DNA of 5,938 nt from Desulfobacteraceae bacterium (GCA_011390985.1 JAABRJ010000113.1:1-5938), one strand, 5' to 3'; positions 1 to 5,856 are shown, counted from the stretch's first letter. A program made the numbers and translations. Notes: a model not told the origin generated them from the letters alone.

Positions 1-108
1 TTTTGAATTTGACTGTCAATGGCCGATTGTCACTTTCTTCTTGAACAACACCCGCCCTTCTAGTATCTGAAGCCTGGTTTTAACCCGAACGCCCAAGGTG
101 ATTATCAG

Positions 109-1443
109 ATGGCGACTATTCGCCCCTTCAAGGGGATTGTGTACAGTACTGACAAGGTGGGGGATCCGGCGCAGGTGGTGACGCCGCCCTACGATGTCAT
201 CTCAGGCGACGAGCAGCAGGTTTTTTACGACCGACACCCCCATAACGTCATTCGCCTCATCTTGGGGAAATCAAGCGGGCGGGATACGGCCGCAGACAAC
301 CCGCACACCCGGGCGGCCGCAACCTACCGCCGGTGGCTGGCAGACGGCATCCTGCGCCAGGATCCGGCGCCCGCCTTTTACCTGACCAGCGTCGAATTCC
401 CATTCGTGGCCGGCACACGGACCCGCCTGGGCCTGATCGCACGCGTTGTCTTGGAACCCTTTGAGAAGGGCATCGTCCTGCCGCACGAGCAAACCTATTC
501 CGCAATCAAAACCGAGCGGCTGGGTTTGATGAAGGCCTGTCACACCAATTTCAGCCCCATCTTTTCAATTTACCCCGACCAGGGCAGCGTGTTGGCGTTT
601 CTTCAGAAAGCGATCGCCGACGTCCCGCCGGATATGGATTTCAGGGATGACCGGGGGCATCGCCACCGCCTGTGGCGGATTACCGACCCGGCCCTGCAGG
701 GGCTGATATCGGCGCAAATACAGGCCCTGCCAATTTTTATCGCCGACGGCCATCACCGCTATGAGACCGCCCTGGCATACCGCGATTGGGCCGCCGCCAC
801 CCTGCCCGGGTTGACTGCAGAGCACCCCGCCAATTTTATTATGATGTATCTCGCCAGTATGGCGGATCCCGGGCTGATCATTCTGCCGACACACCGCCTG
901 CTGACCCGCATCAGCCCGATGGCCGCCGCCACTTTTGACGAGCGCGCCCGGAAATTTTTTTACGTTCGGGTTTTCCCCTTTGACCGGGGAAATTTCGAGG
1001 CGGTCCAGACGACTTTCCTGAACGAACTGGAGACTGCAGCGGCACAGAACGGTATCGGCGCCTTGCTCAAAAACCGGGCCGAATTCCTTCTTCTGACCTT
1101 AAAGCCCGGCGTCATGGCGCAATATTCCGGGCAAGCGGACGCTCCCGAACTCAATGCGCTGGATGTAACCGTCCTCACCCGGGTGGTCTTGATCGAACTT
1201 TTGGGCTTCGCCCAGGCGGATCTGGACGACAAGGCGCTCATCGGCTATTCCAGCGACGCCCGGGAGGCGCTTGCGGCGGTTGTGGAAGGCAGCTGCGAGG
1301 CCGGCTTCATCCTCAACCCCACCCGCATGACACAGGTCAAACAAATCGCGGAAAAGGGGCTTGTCATGCCCCACAAGTCCACTTTTTTTTACCCCAAAGT
1401 CATAACCGGGCAGGTGCTCAACAGCCTGCTGCCGGAACGTTAG
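109..1443 (+). CDS. DUF1015 family protein, function unknown
   Basis: This 444-residue cytosolic protein has no signal peptide or membrane segment and appears to be a full-length DUF1015 (COG4198) member. Visible family blocks in order are TPPYDVIS (25-32), HPHNVIRL (43-50), RLGLIARV (about 106-113), the HEQT stretch (126-129) followed by a conserved KTERLGLM segment, ADGHHRYETA (212-221), and a C-terminal MPHKSTFFYPK block close to the end. The ADGHHRYETA block is the hallmark of the family and its paired histidines suggest an active or ligand site; that is inference, since the reaction of the family is not settled to my knowledge. The ATG at 109 is supported by AAGGTGAT at 95-102. The first 108 bases hold no gene I can support. 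The gene converges on the methyltransferase gene, with 44 bases between their stops. Family assignment is confident, function is not. Confidence 0.93.
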   Translation: MATIRPFKGIVYSTDKVGDPAQVVTPPYDVISGDEQQVFYDRHPHNVIRLILGKSSGRDTAADNPHTRAAATYRRWLADGILRQDPAPAFYLTSVEFPFVAGTRTRLGLIARVVLEPFEKGIVLPHEQTYSAIKTERLGLMKACHTNFSPIFSIYPDQGSVLAFLQKAIADVPPDMDFRDDRGHRHRLWRITDPALQGLISAQIQALPIFIADGHHRYETALAYRDWAAATLPGLTAEHPANFIMMYLASMADPGLIILPTHRLLTRISPMAAATFDERARKFFYVRVFPFDRGNFEAVQTTFLNELETAAAQNGIGALLKNRAEFLLLTLKPGVMAQYSGQADAPELNALDVTVLTRVVLIELLGFAQADLDDKALIGYSSDAREALAAVVEGSCEAGFILNPTRMTQVKQIAEKGLVMPHKSTFFYPKVITGQVLNSLLPER

Positions 1444-1487
1444 CGGCCGCCGCAAGAACTGCCGGGGGAAGCGCCTGCGCAGGTTTT

Positions 1488-2225
1488 TCAGGGCCGCAAC
1501 ATGGCCGCCAGGGCGTCGCTGTAGCCGCCATCCTCGGCGTAAACAAAAAGGGGCGGTCCGATCTCCAGCCCCGGCCGCCCCCCTTTGCAGCCCTCCAGAA
1601 CAATCAGCTTGGCCGCCTCTGCCCGGCGCGAATGGATTACCTGCAGCCGTTTGGGTTCCAGCCCCGCCAGTCGCATTTCACCGCAGATATCGGTCAAACG
1701 CTCCGCCGCGTAAACCGTTACGAAGCGCCCGCCCTTGCGCAGCATCCGCTCGGCGCAGCGAACCACGTCGGAGAGCGTCGCCGCAATTTCGTGGCGCGCC
1801 AGCGCACGCTGCGCGCCGGGGTTGACGCGTCCGGCGTGCGCCTTGCGGAACGGCGGGTTGCTGGCGACGACATCGAAGGGCGCCGTTGCCCTGCCAAGGC
1901 GAATCTGCCGCAAATCGCCCTCCTGAATTTCAATGGCAGCGGTCATGGCATTGAGCGCCACGTTACGGCGGGCCAGTTCGGCCAGCCCCGGCTGCAGTTC
2001 GAGGCCCGTGACCGAAATACCGGGAAAGCGGAAAACCAGGATGAGCGGCACGATGCCGCAGCCGGTGCCCAGATCCAGGACCCGGTCACCCGGCCGCGGT
2101 CGGACAGCATTTCCCAACAGAACCGCATCGATCGAGAAGCGGTAACCATCGCGGGGCTGCCGGACCTCAAGACGCCCCTCAAAAAAAGAATCGCAGGTCA
2201 GGGGGTCAGTTGTCCGGACTGTCAC
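1488..2225 (-). CDS. tRNA1(Val) (adenine37-N6)-methyltransferase-like protein (TrmN6/YfiC type)
   Basis: This is a class I SAM-dependent N6-adenine methyltransferase of about 245 residues. The N-terminus has the QPRDGYRFSIDAVLL block (about 23-37) typical of the TrmN6/YfiC group (COG4123). It is followed by SAM motif I, DLGTGCGIVPL (51-61), the acidic residue E76 in GLELQ, D104 in EGDLR, and the catalytic NPPF tetrad (123-126), the signature of amino-group methylation. In E. coli TrmN6 makes m6A37 in tRNA1(Val); the same substrate here is inference, because the family also includes untested members. I chose the GTG at 2225 because GGAG (2232-2235) lies 6 bases upstream and homologous sequence begins soon after; the frame stays open further upstream to 2282. 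The start lies inside the 3' end of the DUF721 gene with a 20-base overlap, so translation is probably coupled. Confidence 0.88.
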   Translation of the reverse strand: MTVRTTDPLTCDSFFEGRLEVRQPRDGYRFSIDAVLLGNAVRPRPGDRVLDLGTGCGIVPLILVFRFPGISVTGLELQPGLAELARRNVALNAMTAAIEIQEGDLRQIRLGRATAPFDVVASNPPFRKAHAGRVNPGAQRALARHEIAATLSDVVRCAERMLRKGGRFVTVYAAERLTDICGEMRLAGLEPKRLQVIHSRRAEAAKLIVLEGCKGGRPGLEIGPPLFVYAEDGGYSDALAAMLRP

Positions 2226-2538
2226 CAACGGCTCCGATCTTGAACTTGATATCGTCGACCCGTGCATCTTCCAGGGCGGCATTCAACCGCGCGATCATCT
2301 CGGCTTTCTGAAACCGAAGATGGTGAAGCCAGGCGGAACTGGAAACGCTCACCACCAGAAGGCGTCCTTTAAAAGCCGTCGGCCGGGCATTCTGTGAAAC
2401 CCCTGCGCCAAGGGTCTCGTCCCAGATATCCCAGACGCGGTGCAGCGCCATATCCGGATTTTTGCGACAGGCCCCAAGCACCTGATTCAGCAGCTTGCCG
2501 AGATGATCGAAGTCCCGTTTTTTTGGCCGGTTTTTCAC
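2206..2538 (-). CDS. DUF721 / DciA-like protein
   Basis: This is a small basic protein of 110 residues when read from GTG 2538. DUF721 features are the N-terminal LGKLLNQVLG helix (13-22), the VWDIWDETLG block (35-44), the ARPTAFKGRLLVVSVSSSAW strand region (51-70), then LRFQKAEMIARLNAAL (74-89) and the terminal DIKFKIG strand (96-102). DUF721 is the fold of DciA, the replicative-helicase operator in bacteria lacking DnaC/DnaI; a DnaB-related role here is inference from the family. No ATG precedes the domain. The frame is open to a TTG at 2682 (158 residues), but GTG 2538 has AGGGG five bases upstream and starts just before the conserved domain, while the -35 box of the divergent hflK promoter lies at 2672-2677, right beside that TTG. 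The gene overlaps the downstream methyltransferase gene. The stop at 2206-2208 is certain, the start is not. Confidence 0.82.
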   Translation of the reverse strand: MKNRPKKRDFDHLGKLLNQVLGACRKNPDMALHRVWDIWDETLGAGVSQNARPTAFKGRLLVVSVSSSAWLHHLRFQKAEMIARLNAALEDARVDDIKFKIGAVGDSPDN

Positions 2539-2671
2539 TTCCACCCCTTCACCGACAGGCGATGCTGCTCCCGCGGCGGCTCCTTGAAAAGGATCTGTCG
2601 AGACGTCCGGCACCGCCACCACGGTTGGCGGTCTTTTGCGCCCCACATGCTTGCTGAATGCCCGTTTTCGC

Positions 2672-2700
2672 TTGACTTGCAAAGACCGGTACCATATTCT
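2672..2700 (+). promoter_or_regulatory. sigma70-type promoter of hflKC
   Basis: TTGACT (2672-2677) is followed after exactly 17 bases by TATTCT (2695-2700), matching the consensus at 5 of 6 and 4 of 6 positions. It would start transcription near 2707 and give a leader of about 85 bases before hflK. No terminator or other gene lies between it and hflK. For the divergent DUF721 unit I only see a TATGAT box on the minus strand (2712-2707) without a convincing -35. Confidence 0.6.
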
Positions 2701-2790
2701 TCAAATATCATATGCGCCTTTTAAAGATGGGCGATTGATTCCAACACGGCAAGGGAAAATTACCTTATAACACCGACAGGAAATATCAAG

Positions 2791-3825
2791 ATGAGTTGGG
2801 ATTGGGAAAAGTTGAAGCAGCAGCAACAGCAGCGGGGCGGAACACCACCCCAGGTGGATGAAATTCTTCAGAAACTAAAAAACATGAAATTCCGGGGAGG
2901 CCCGTTGATCGTGCTGGCGCTGATTGCCATTTTCTTCGGCTCCTCCATGTTTTTTACGGTCAAGCAGGACGAGGTGGGCATCGTGCAGCGGTTTGGCCGC
3001 TACGTCCGGACCGCCCAACCAGGGCTCAACTTCAAAATGCCCACCGGGATCGAGCGGGTCACCAAGGTTAACGTCACGCGGGTGGAAACCGCGGAATTCG
3101 GTTTTCGCTCCAGCCCCCAAACCAGCCCCTCCCGTTTCCCCGGCGCGATTTCCGCAGACACCCCCGATTCCCTGATGCTGACGGGCGATCTGAACGTCGC
3201 CGTGGTCCCCTGGATCGTTCAATACCGGGTCAAGGACCCCTACAATTTCCTCTTCAAGGTGAAAGACCCGAAGCAACTGCTGCAGGATATGGCCGAAGCC
3301 GCCATGCGCCTGGTGGTCGGGGACCGAAGCATCGACGAGGTGATTTCGAAGCGTGACGAAATCGCCGTGGAGGCCAAAGCCGTTCTGCAAAAAGAACTCG
3401 ACCAGGCTGACAGCGGTATCTACATCGTCACGATCGAATTGCAGAGAACCAACGTCCCCGGCCCGGTGCAGCCCTCATTCAACGAAGTCAACCAGGCCAC
3501 CCAGGAAAAAGAGCAGATGATCTACCGCGCCCGGGAGGACTACAACAAGGCCATTCCGACTGCGAAGGGTGAAGCCGAGCGGACCATCCGCGCCGCGGAA
3601 GGCTATGCGCTGGACCGCATCAACCGGGCCGAGGGCGATGCCACCCGCTTTACCGCCCAGTACTCAGAGTACGCCAAGGCCAAGGATGTCACCAAGCGGC
3701 GGCTTTACCTTGAAACCATCAGAGAGGTCTTCCCCAAGTTTGGGGCAACCTTCATCGTTGATTCGGATCAAAAAAATGTTCTGCCCCTCCTGAACCTGGG
3801 CAAAGAAGGCGGTGTCGTAAAATGA
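2791..3825 (+). CDS. hflK: HflK, SPFH/band 7 subunit of the HflKC membrane protease-regulator complex
   Basis: The protein has 344 residues. A short hydrophilic N-terminus with five glutamines (10-14) precedes one membrane anchor (about 37-57). The SPFH domain begins with DEVGIVQRFGRYVRTAQPGLNFKMP (60-84) and continues through an FGFR segment and LMLTGDLN (128-135) to VQYRVKDP (143-150). A long charged helix region with repeated alanine/glutamate heptads follows (about 235-300), and the C-terminus ends in a short polar tail. In E. coli HflK pairs with HflC, faces the periplasm and forms a cage around FtsH that limits its proteolysis of membrane proteins; ftsH is not in this window. The start ATG has AGGA at 2778-2781, nine bases upstream. 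The stop overlaps the hflC start as ATGA, typical of translational coupling. The N-terminus lacks the glycine-rich stretch of the E. coli protein. Identification is firm. Confidence 0.95.
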   Translation: MSWDWEKLKQQQQQRGGTPPQVDEILQKLKNMKFRGGPLIVLALIAIFFGSSMFFTVKQDEVGIVQRFGRYVRTAQPGLNFKMPTGIERVTKVNVTRVETAEFGFRSSPQTSPSRFPGAISADTPDSLMLTGDLNVAVVPWIVQYRVKDPYNFLFKVKDPKQLLQDMAEAAMRLVVGDRSIDEVISKRDEIAVEAKAVLQKELDQADSGIYIVTIELQRTNVPGPVQPSFNEVNQATQEKEQMIYRAREDYNKAIPTAKGEAERTIRAAEGYALDRINRAEGDATRFTAQYSEYAKAKDVTKRRLYLETIREVFPKFGATFIVDSDQKNVLPLLNLGKEGGVVK

Positions 3826-4760
3826 AATCAAAAGGAATTGTAATAATCCTGGCCGTGGCGCTGATCTTCCTGGGCTTTGCGTCGGCTTACGTGGTGGATG
3901 AAACCGAACAGGTGGTGATCACCCAATTCGGTCGGATCGTCGGAGAGCCCAAAACCGATCCGGGGCTCAAGTTCAAAATCCCGTTCCTGCAGAACGCCAA
4001 TTATTTTCCCAAGAACCTCTTGCAGTGGGATGGCGACCCCGGCCAGATTCCGACCCTCGACAAAACCTACCTCTGGGTCGACACCTTTGCCCGCTGGCGA
4101 ATCGTCGACCCCGTCAAGTTCTTTCAAACCGTCAACAACGTCACCAGCGCCCAGTTCCGATTGAACGATATCATTGACCCGGCGGTGCGCAACTTGATCA
4201 CCGAAAACCGCCTGATCGAGACCGTCCGGGCCAGCAGTCGGCAGCTGGGTGCGGGTTTCGGCGAGGATGAGCAGGCCAAGCCGTCGCTCTACCTGATCAC
4301 CACCGGTCGGCAGAAAATAACCGAAGCGATCCTGAAACAGGCCCAGCCCAAACTTACGGCGTTCGGAATCGAGCTCGTGGATGTCAAAATCAAACGGATC
4401 AATTACGTGGAACAGGTGCAAGAATCGGTTTTCAATCGGATGATCGCCGAACGTCAGCAGATTGCGGAAAAGTTCCGCTCCGAGGGCAAGGGGGAGGCCC
4501 AGAAGATTTTGGGTGAAAAAGAGCGGGACCTCAAACAGATCACCTCCGAAGCCTATCGAAAGGCCCAGGAGCTGAAAGGTACGGCGGACGCCGAGGCCAC
4601 CGCAATTTATGCCAGGGCCTACAATGCCGACCCGGACTTTTACTCTTTCATCAAAACGCTGGAAATCTATAACGACGCGCTGAGCGATAAAAGCTCCCTG
4701 ATCCTCTCCACGGATTCGGAATTCCTGAAGTACCTGAAGGGCTACCAGGCGCAGCCTTAG
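3822..4760 (+). CDS. hflC: HflC, SPFH/band 7 partner of HflK
   Basis: The 312-residue protein starts with an uncleaved signal anchor (about 5-23), followed directly by the SPFH domain: VVDETEQVVITQFGRIV (24-40), DPGLKFKIPFLQ (46-57), and TYLWVDTFARWRIVDP (82-97). The conserved RMIAERQQIAEKFRSEGKGEA stretch (206-226) leads into a long charged helix. The C-terminal ADAEATAIYARAYNADPDFYSF block (255-276) and the closing SEFLKYL segment are hallmarks that separate HflC from HflK. It would assemble with HflK in the inner membrane and regulate FtsH. Its ATG overlaps the hflK stop by four bases, and GGCGG lies a few bases upstream. The stop is followed after 15 bases by a strong terminator, so hflKC form a closed two-gene operon. 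Length and motifs look normal. Confidence 0.95.
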   Translation: MKSKGIVIILAVALIFLGFASAYVVDETEQVVITQFGRIVGEPKTDPGLKFKIPFLQNANYFPKNLLQWDGDPGQIPTLDKTYLWVDTFARWRIVDPVKFFQTVNNVTSAQFRLNDIIDPAVRNLITENRLIETVRASSRQLGAGFGEDEQAKPSLYLITTGRQKITEAILKQAQPKLTAFGIELVDVKIKRINYVEQVQESVFNRMIAERQQIAEKFRSEGKGEAQKILGEKERDLKQITSEAYRKAQELKGTADAEATAIYARAYNADPDFYSFIKTLEIYNDALSDKSSLILSTDSEFLKYLKGYQAQP

Positions 4761-4775
4761 AGCCAGACAAAACAT

Positions 4776-4813
4776 AAAAAGCGCCGGTCTTGAGAACTCA
4801 GCCGGCGCTTTTT
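4776..4813. terminator. bidirectional intrinsic terminator between hflC and the bS22-like gene
   Basis: A 12-bp perfect stem pairs 4776-4787 (AAAAAGCGCCGG) with 4802-4813 (CCGGCGCTTTTT) around a 14-base loop. The GC core has a T run on the plus-strand side and, by symmetry, an equal T run on the minus strand. It can therefore stop hflKC transcription and also transcription of the convergent gene that ends at 4847. Confidence 0.9.
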
Positions 4814-4846
4814 ATTTAAGCGTATCAAAAGAGAAGCCTGGCGACG

Positions 4847-4945
4847 CTACTTACCCTTCCTTCTCTGATGTCTCGTGCGGGCCAACAGCTTTCGATGCTT
4901 ATGTTTTCTCATCTTTTTTCTTCGTTTCTTGATAACGCTGCCCAA
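4847..4945 (-). CDS. AURKAIP1/COX24-type small ribosomal protein (bS22-like, 32 aa)
   Basis: This is a 32-residue, extremely basic protein beginning (M)GSVIKKRRKKMRKHKHRKLL and ending in RHQRRKGK; most residues are K, R or H. This is the pattern of the bacterial AURKAIP1/COX24-domain proteins, whose mycobacterial member (named bS22, about 33 residues) and mitochondrial relative mS38 sit on the small ribosomal subunit near the decoding region. The same placement here is family-based inference. The start is TTG at 4945, chosen because GGAGGTGATC (4957-4948) lies just upstream at ideal distance and because family members begin with MGSV. The frame is open upstream to a GTG at 5014, which would add 23 residues unlike the family, with only a weak ribosome site. 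The gene converges on hflC and shares its terminator. It is too short for usual ORF cut-offs. Confidence 0.88.
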   Translation of the reverse strand: MGSVIKKRRKKMRKHKHRKLLARTRHQRRKGK

Positions 4946-4947
4946 CA

Positions 4948-4957
4948 GATCACCTCC
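4948..4957 (-). promoter_or_regulatory. near-consensus Shine-Dalgarno of the bS22-like gene
   Basis: The minus strand reads GGAGGTGATC, an extended complement of the 16S rRNA 3' end. Its GGAGG core is eight bases from the TTG start. It is stronger than the other ribosome sites in the window and fixes the start, as expected for a highly translated ribosomal protein that uses a weak initiation codon. Confidence 0.85.
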
Positions 4958-5026
4958 ATTCTTCGTTATTTTTTGTATCCCCGCTTTTAGCACCAACTCA
5001 AAAAGATTGTCCACTCTTTTTTCTCG

Positions 5027-5120
5027 CTACCCGTTCAAATCCCCGGTTTGGACTTCGCCAGGCCAAACCCAGACTGCCGCCCCCTGACCGCGGGCGAAAG
5101 GGGGTCTCCTCGGCGGGTAG
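5027..5120 (-). other. predicted structured leader RNA of the bS22-like gene (three-way fold)
   Basis: A closing helix of seven pairs joins 5114-5120 with 5027-5033 (CTACCCG and CGGGTAG on the minus strand). Inside it are two hairpins. One is formed by 5045-5051 with 5063-5069 (GGTTTGG/CCAAACC, 11-base loop). The other is formed by 5071-5074 with 5104-5107 (AGAC/GTCT) and continues as 5081-5084 with 5100-5103 (C4/G4) after a five-base bulge. Together they give a compact three-way junction of 94 bases. It lies between the predicted minus-strand start (near 5142) and the gene start at 4945, so it would be in the 5' leader. A competing pairing of GCCGCCC with the GGGCG at 5092-5096 is possible. 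The stretch is much GC-richer than the AT-rich sequence on either side. I do not match it to a known class. The fold was found by eye and could also act on the plus strand. Confidence 0.45.
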
Positions 5121-5123
5121 TGT

Positions 5124-5153
5124 TTCCATACAGCTTGAAATTTAAAATATAAT
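5124..5153 (+). promoter_or_regulatory. predicted plus-strand promoter of the HExxH gene
   Basis: A perfect TATAAT (5148-5153) lies in an AT-rich block. The -35 region at 17-18 bases upstream (TTCCATA, 5124-5130) is a poor match, so the promoter may need an activator or rely on the AT-rich context. It would start transcription near 5160, about 170 bases before the downstream gene. Confidence 0.4.
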
Positions 5154-5177
5154 ATGCTATTTTTTTCACAAAATCAA
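5149..5177 (-). promoter_or_regulatory. predicted minus-strand promoter of the bS22-like gene
   Basis: On the minus strand TTGATT (5177-5172) is separated by 17 bases from TATTAT (5154-5149), matching the consensus at 4 of 6 and 5 of 6 positions. Transcription would start near 5142 and give a leader of about 200 bases. The -10 box overlaps that of the plus-strand promoter almost completely. Confidence 0.5.
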
Positions 5178-5195
5178 GGTGTTCTGAATAATATG

Positions 5196-5271
5196 CGAAA
5201 GACTGCGGACCCGCCAGTGTGGCACCTGTCAGCCGGGCGGCAGACCGCGGTCAGAGGCGCAGCCTTTCGGC
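5196..5271 (+). other. predicted structured leader RNA of the HExxH gene
   Basis: Nested helices can form in series. CGAAAG (5196-5201) pairs with CTTTCG (5264-5269). ACTGCGG (5202-5208) pairs with CCGCGGT (5245-5251), with one G-U pair. CCGCC (5211-5215) pairs with GGCGG (5236-5240), and GGC (5221-5223) with GCC (5232-5234) around an eight-base loop ACCTGTCA. Alternatively GACTGCGG pairs fully with CCGCGGTC as an eight-pair helix, and the 3' part forms a GCC-TTTC-GGC hairpin (5262-5271). The two states exclude each other, which is the sort of choice a regulatory leader makes. The element ends about 58 bases before the start codon. I do not recognise a riboswitch core (no c-di-GMP, cobalamin, TPP, glycine or SAM signature). 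The fold was found by eye. Confidence 0.45.
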
Positions 5272-5328
5272 AACCTGTGAATAGGGGGAACACACCATCG
5301 AAACCCATGATCCTGCAGGCAAATAGCG

Positions 5329-5856
5329 GTGATGTTCAACCCAGAAGAACTCAGCACTGTCAACAATGCGATTGCCGTGGCCGAAGAGCTGGTCAGCAAC
5401 CATTTCAAGATGTCCACCAATCAGTGGCTGCGGCTCAAATATGACGTCAAGACGCTGGCATCCCTAAACTCCAGCGAGATCGTGACGGAACCATTTGCCC
5501 AAATCATTCGCTACGAAGGAAAGCGGGAGGGCAAAGAACTGGGGTCGGCGGTTTATGATTTCTATAAAATCTGCCTGCAGGACCACAACATTTTGAAGGC
5601 ACTCGGCAAGGCCCCGGGGCTCACGCTTTTTCCTTTCATCCTATACATCATCACCCATGAGCTGGTTCACGTTGTCCGGTTCAACACCTTTCTGCAGCAC
5701 TTCGATGCCTCCCCGGAAGAGCGCTTGGCCGAGGAATCCCGCGTGCACGCCATGACCCATCTGATTCTCAGCCCCATCCGCAGCACGGACCTGTCACCGG
5801 TGCTAACCTACTTCAAGGAGTGGCGAAAACCGTTTGAAGGATTGGCCACCCCCTGA
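5329..5856 (+). CDS. uncharacterised HExxH (zincin-like) protein
   Basis: The protein has 175 residues, with no signal peptide and no clear membrane anchor. The hydrophobic stretch LTLFPFILYIIT (98-109) runs directly into HELVH (110-114), the zinc-binding and catalytic motif of zincin metallopeptidases. About 21 residues later an acidic pair (E135, E136) in a segment with further histidines (H140, H144) offers a third zinc ligand, as in gluzincins. The rest (an acidic helical N-terminus, YEGKREGKELGSAVYDFYKI at 62-81) matches no family I can name. A cytosolic metallopeptidase is a reasonable inference, but a non-catalytic metal site is possible. The start is GTG 5329, with AGG nine bases upstream; ATG 5332 is an equal alternative, and a stop at 5308-5310 rules out a longer form. 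It stands alone, behind a long and probably structured leader. Confidence 0.85.
   Translation: MMFNPEELSTVNNAIAVAEELVSNHFKMSTNQWLRLKYDVKTLASLNSSEIVTEPFAQIIRYEGKREGKELGSAVYDFYKICLQDHNILKALGKAPGLTLFPFILYIITHELVHVVRFNTFLQHFDASPEERLAEESRVHAMTHLILSPIRSTDLSPVLTYFKEWRKPFEGLATP

Larger units (their letters stand above)
5084..5254. repeat. imperfect inverted repeat shared by the two divergent leaders
   Basis: CTGACCGCGG at 5084-5093 is repeated in inverted orientation as CCGCGGTCAG at 5245-5254. Similarity extends outward with gaps (TGCCGCCCC beside the left arm, TGCGCCT on the complement of the right arm). A second word, GGGCGGCAG, occurs at 5235-5243 and inverted at 5074-5082. The arms are centred near 5169, beside the divergent promoters, so both transcripts would carry the same words in the same 5' to 3' sense. 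Confidence 0.4.

Noticed and set aside
41..69. Weak promoter-like TTGAAC-17-TATCTG before the DUF1015 gene
   Set aside because: It matches the consensus at only 4 of 6 and 3 of 6 positions, and the window begins too close to know whether the gene belongs to an upstream operon.
1471..1487. Possible terminator between DUF1015 and the methyltransferase gene (CCTGCGCAGG then TTTTT)
   Set aside because: The palindrome has no loop and leaves too few stable pairs for a reliable intrinsic terminator, though weak termination is possible.
1632..2243. 203-codon plus-strand ORF
   Set aside because: It is a frame shadow antisense to the methyltransferase gene, whose SAM and NPPF motifs are clear.
2539..2682. 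N-terminal extension of the DUF721 protein to TTG 2682
   Set aside because: It has no ribosome site at the TTG, low-complexity content, and the hflK -35 box immediately next to it; GTG 2538 has a better ribosome site and precedes the domain.
3828..4775. 315-codon minus-strand ORF opposite hflC
   Set aside because: It is antisense to a gene with full HflC motifs; long antisense frames are common in GC-rich coding DNA.
5027..5062. GTTCAAATCC followed by CGCCA resembles a tRNA T-arm and 3' end
   Set aside because: The flanking bases do not form the T-stem, and no D-arm, anticodon arm or acceptor stem can be placed around it, so it is neither a tRNA nor a supported attachment site.
4875..5087. 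70-codon plus-strand ORF after hflC
   Set aside because: It is antisense to the bS22-like gene and its leader structure, has no ribosome site or family pattern, and its composition is explained by the other strand.
5179..5313. Short minus-strand ORF (about 44 codons) across the plus-strand leader
   Set aside because: It has no convincing ribosome site, lies opposite the helices of the leader, and its predicted protein resembles no family I know.
5154..5444. 96-codon plus-strand ORF overlapping the HExxH gene start
   Set aside because: It runs through the predicted structured leader and more than 100 bases into the HExxH coding region in another frame, and has no good ribosome site. A conserved appearance of its first part would be better explained by a conserved RNA.
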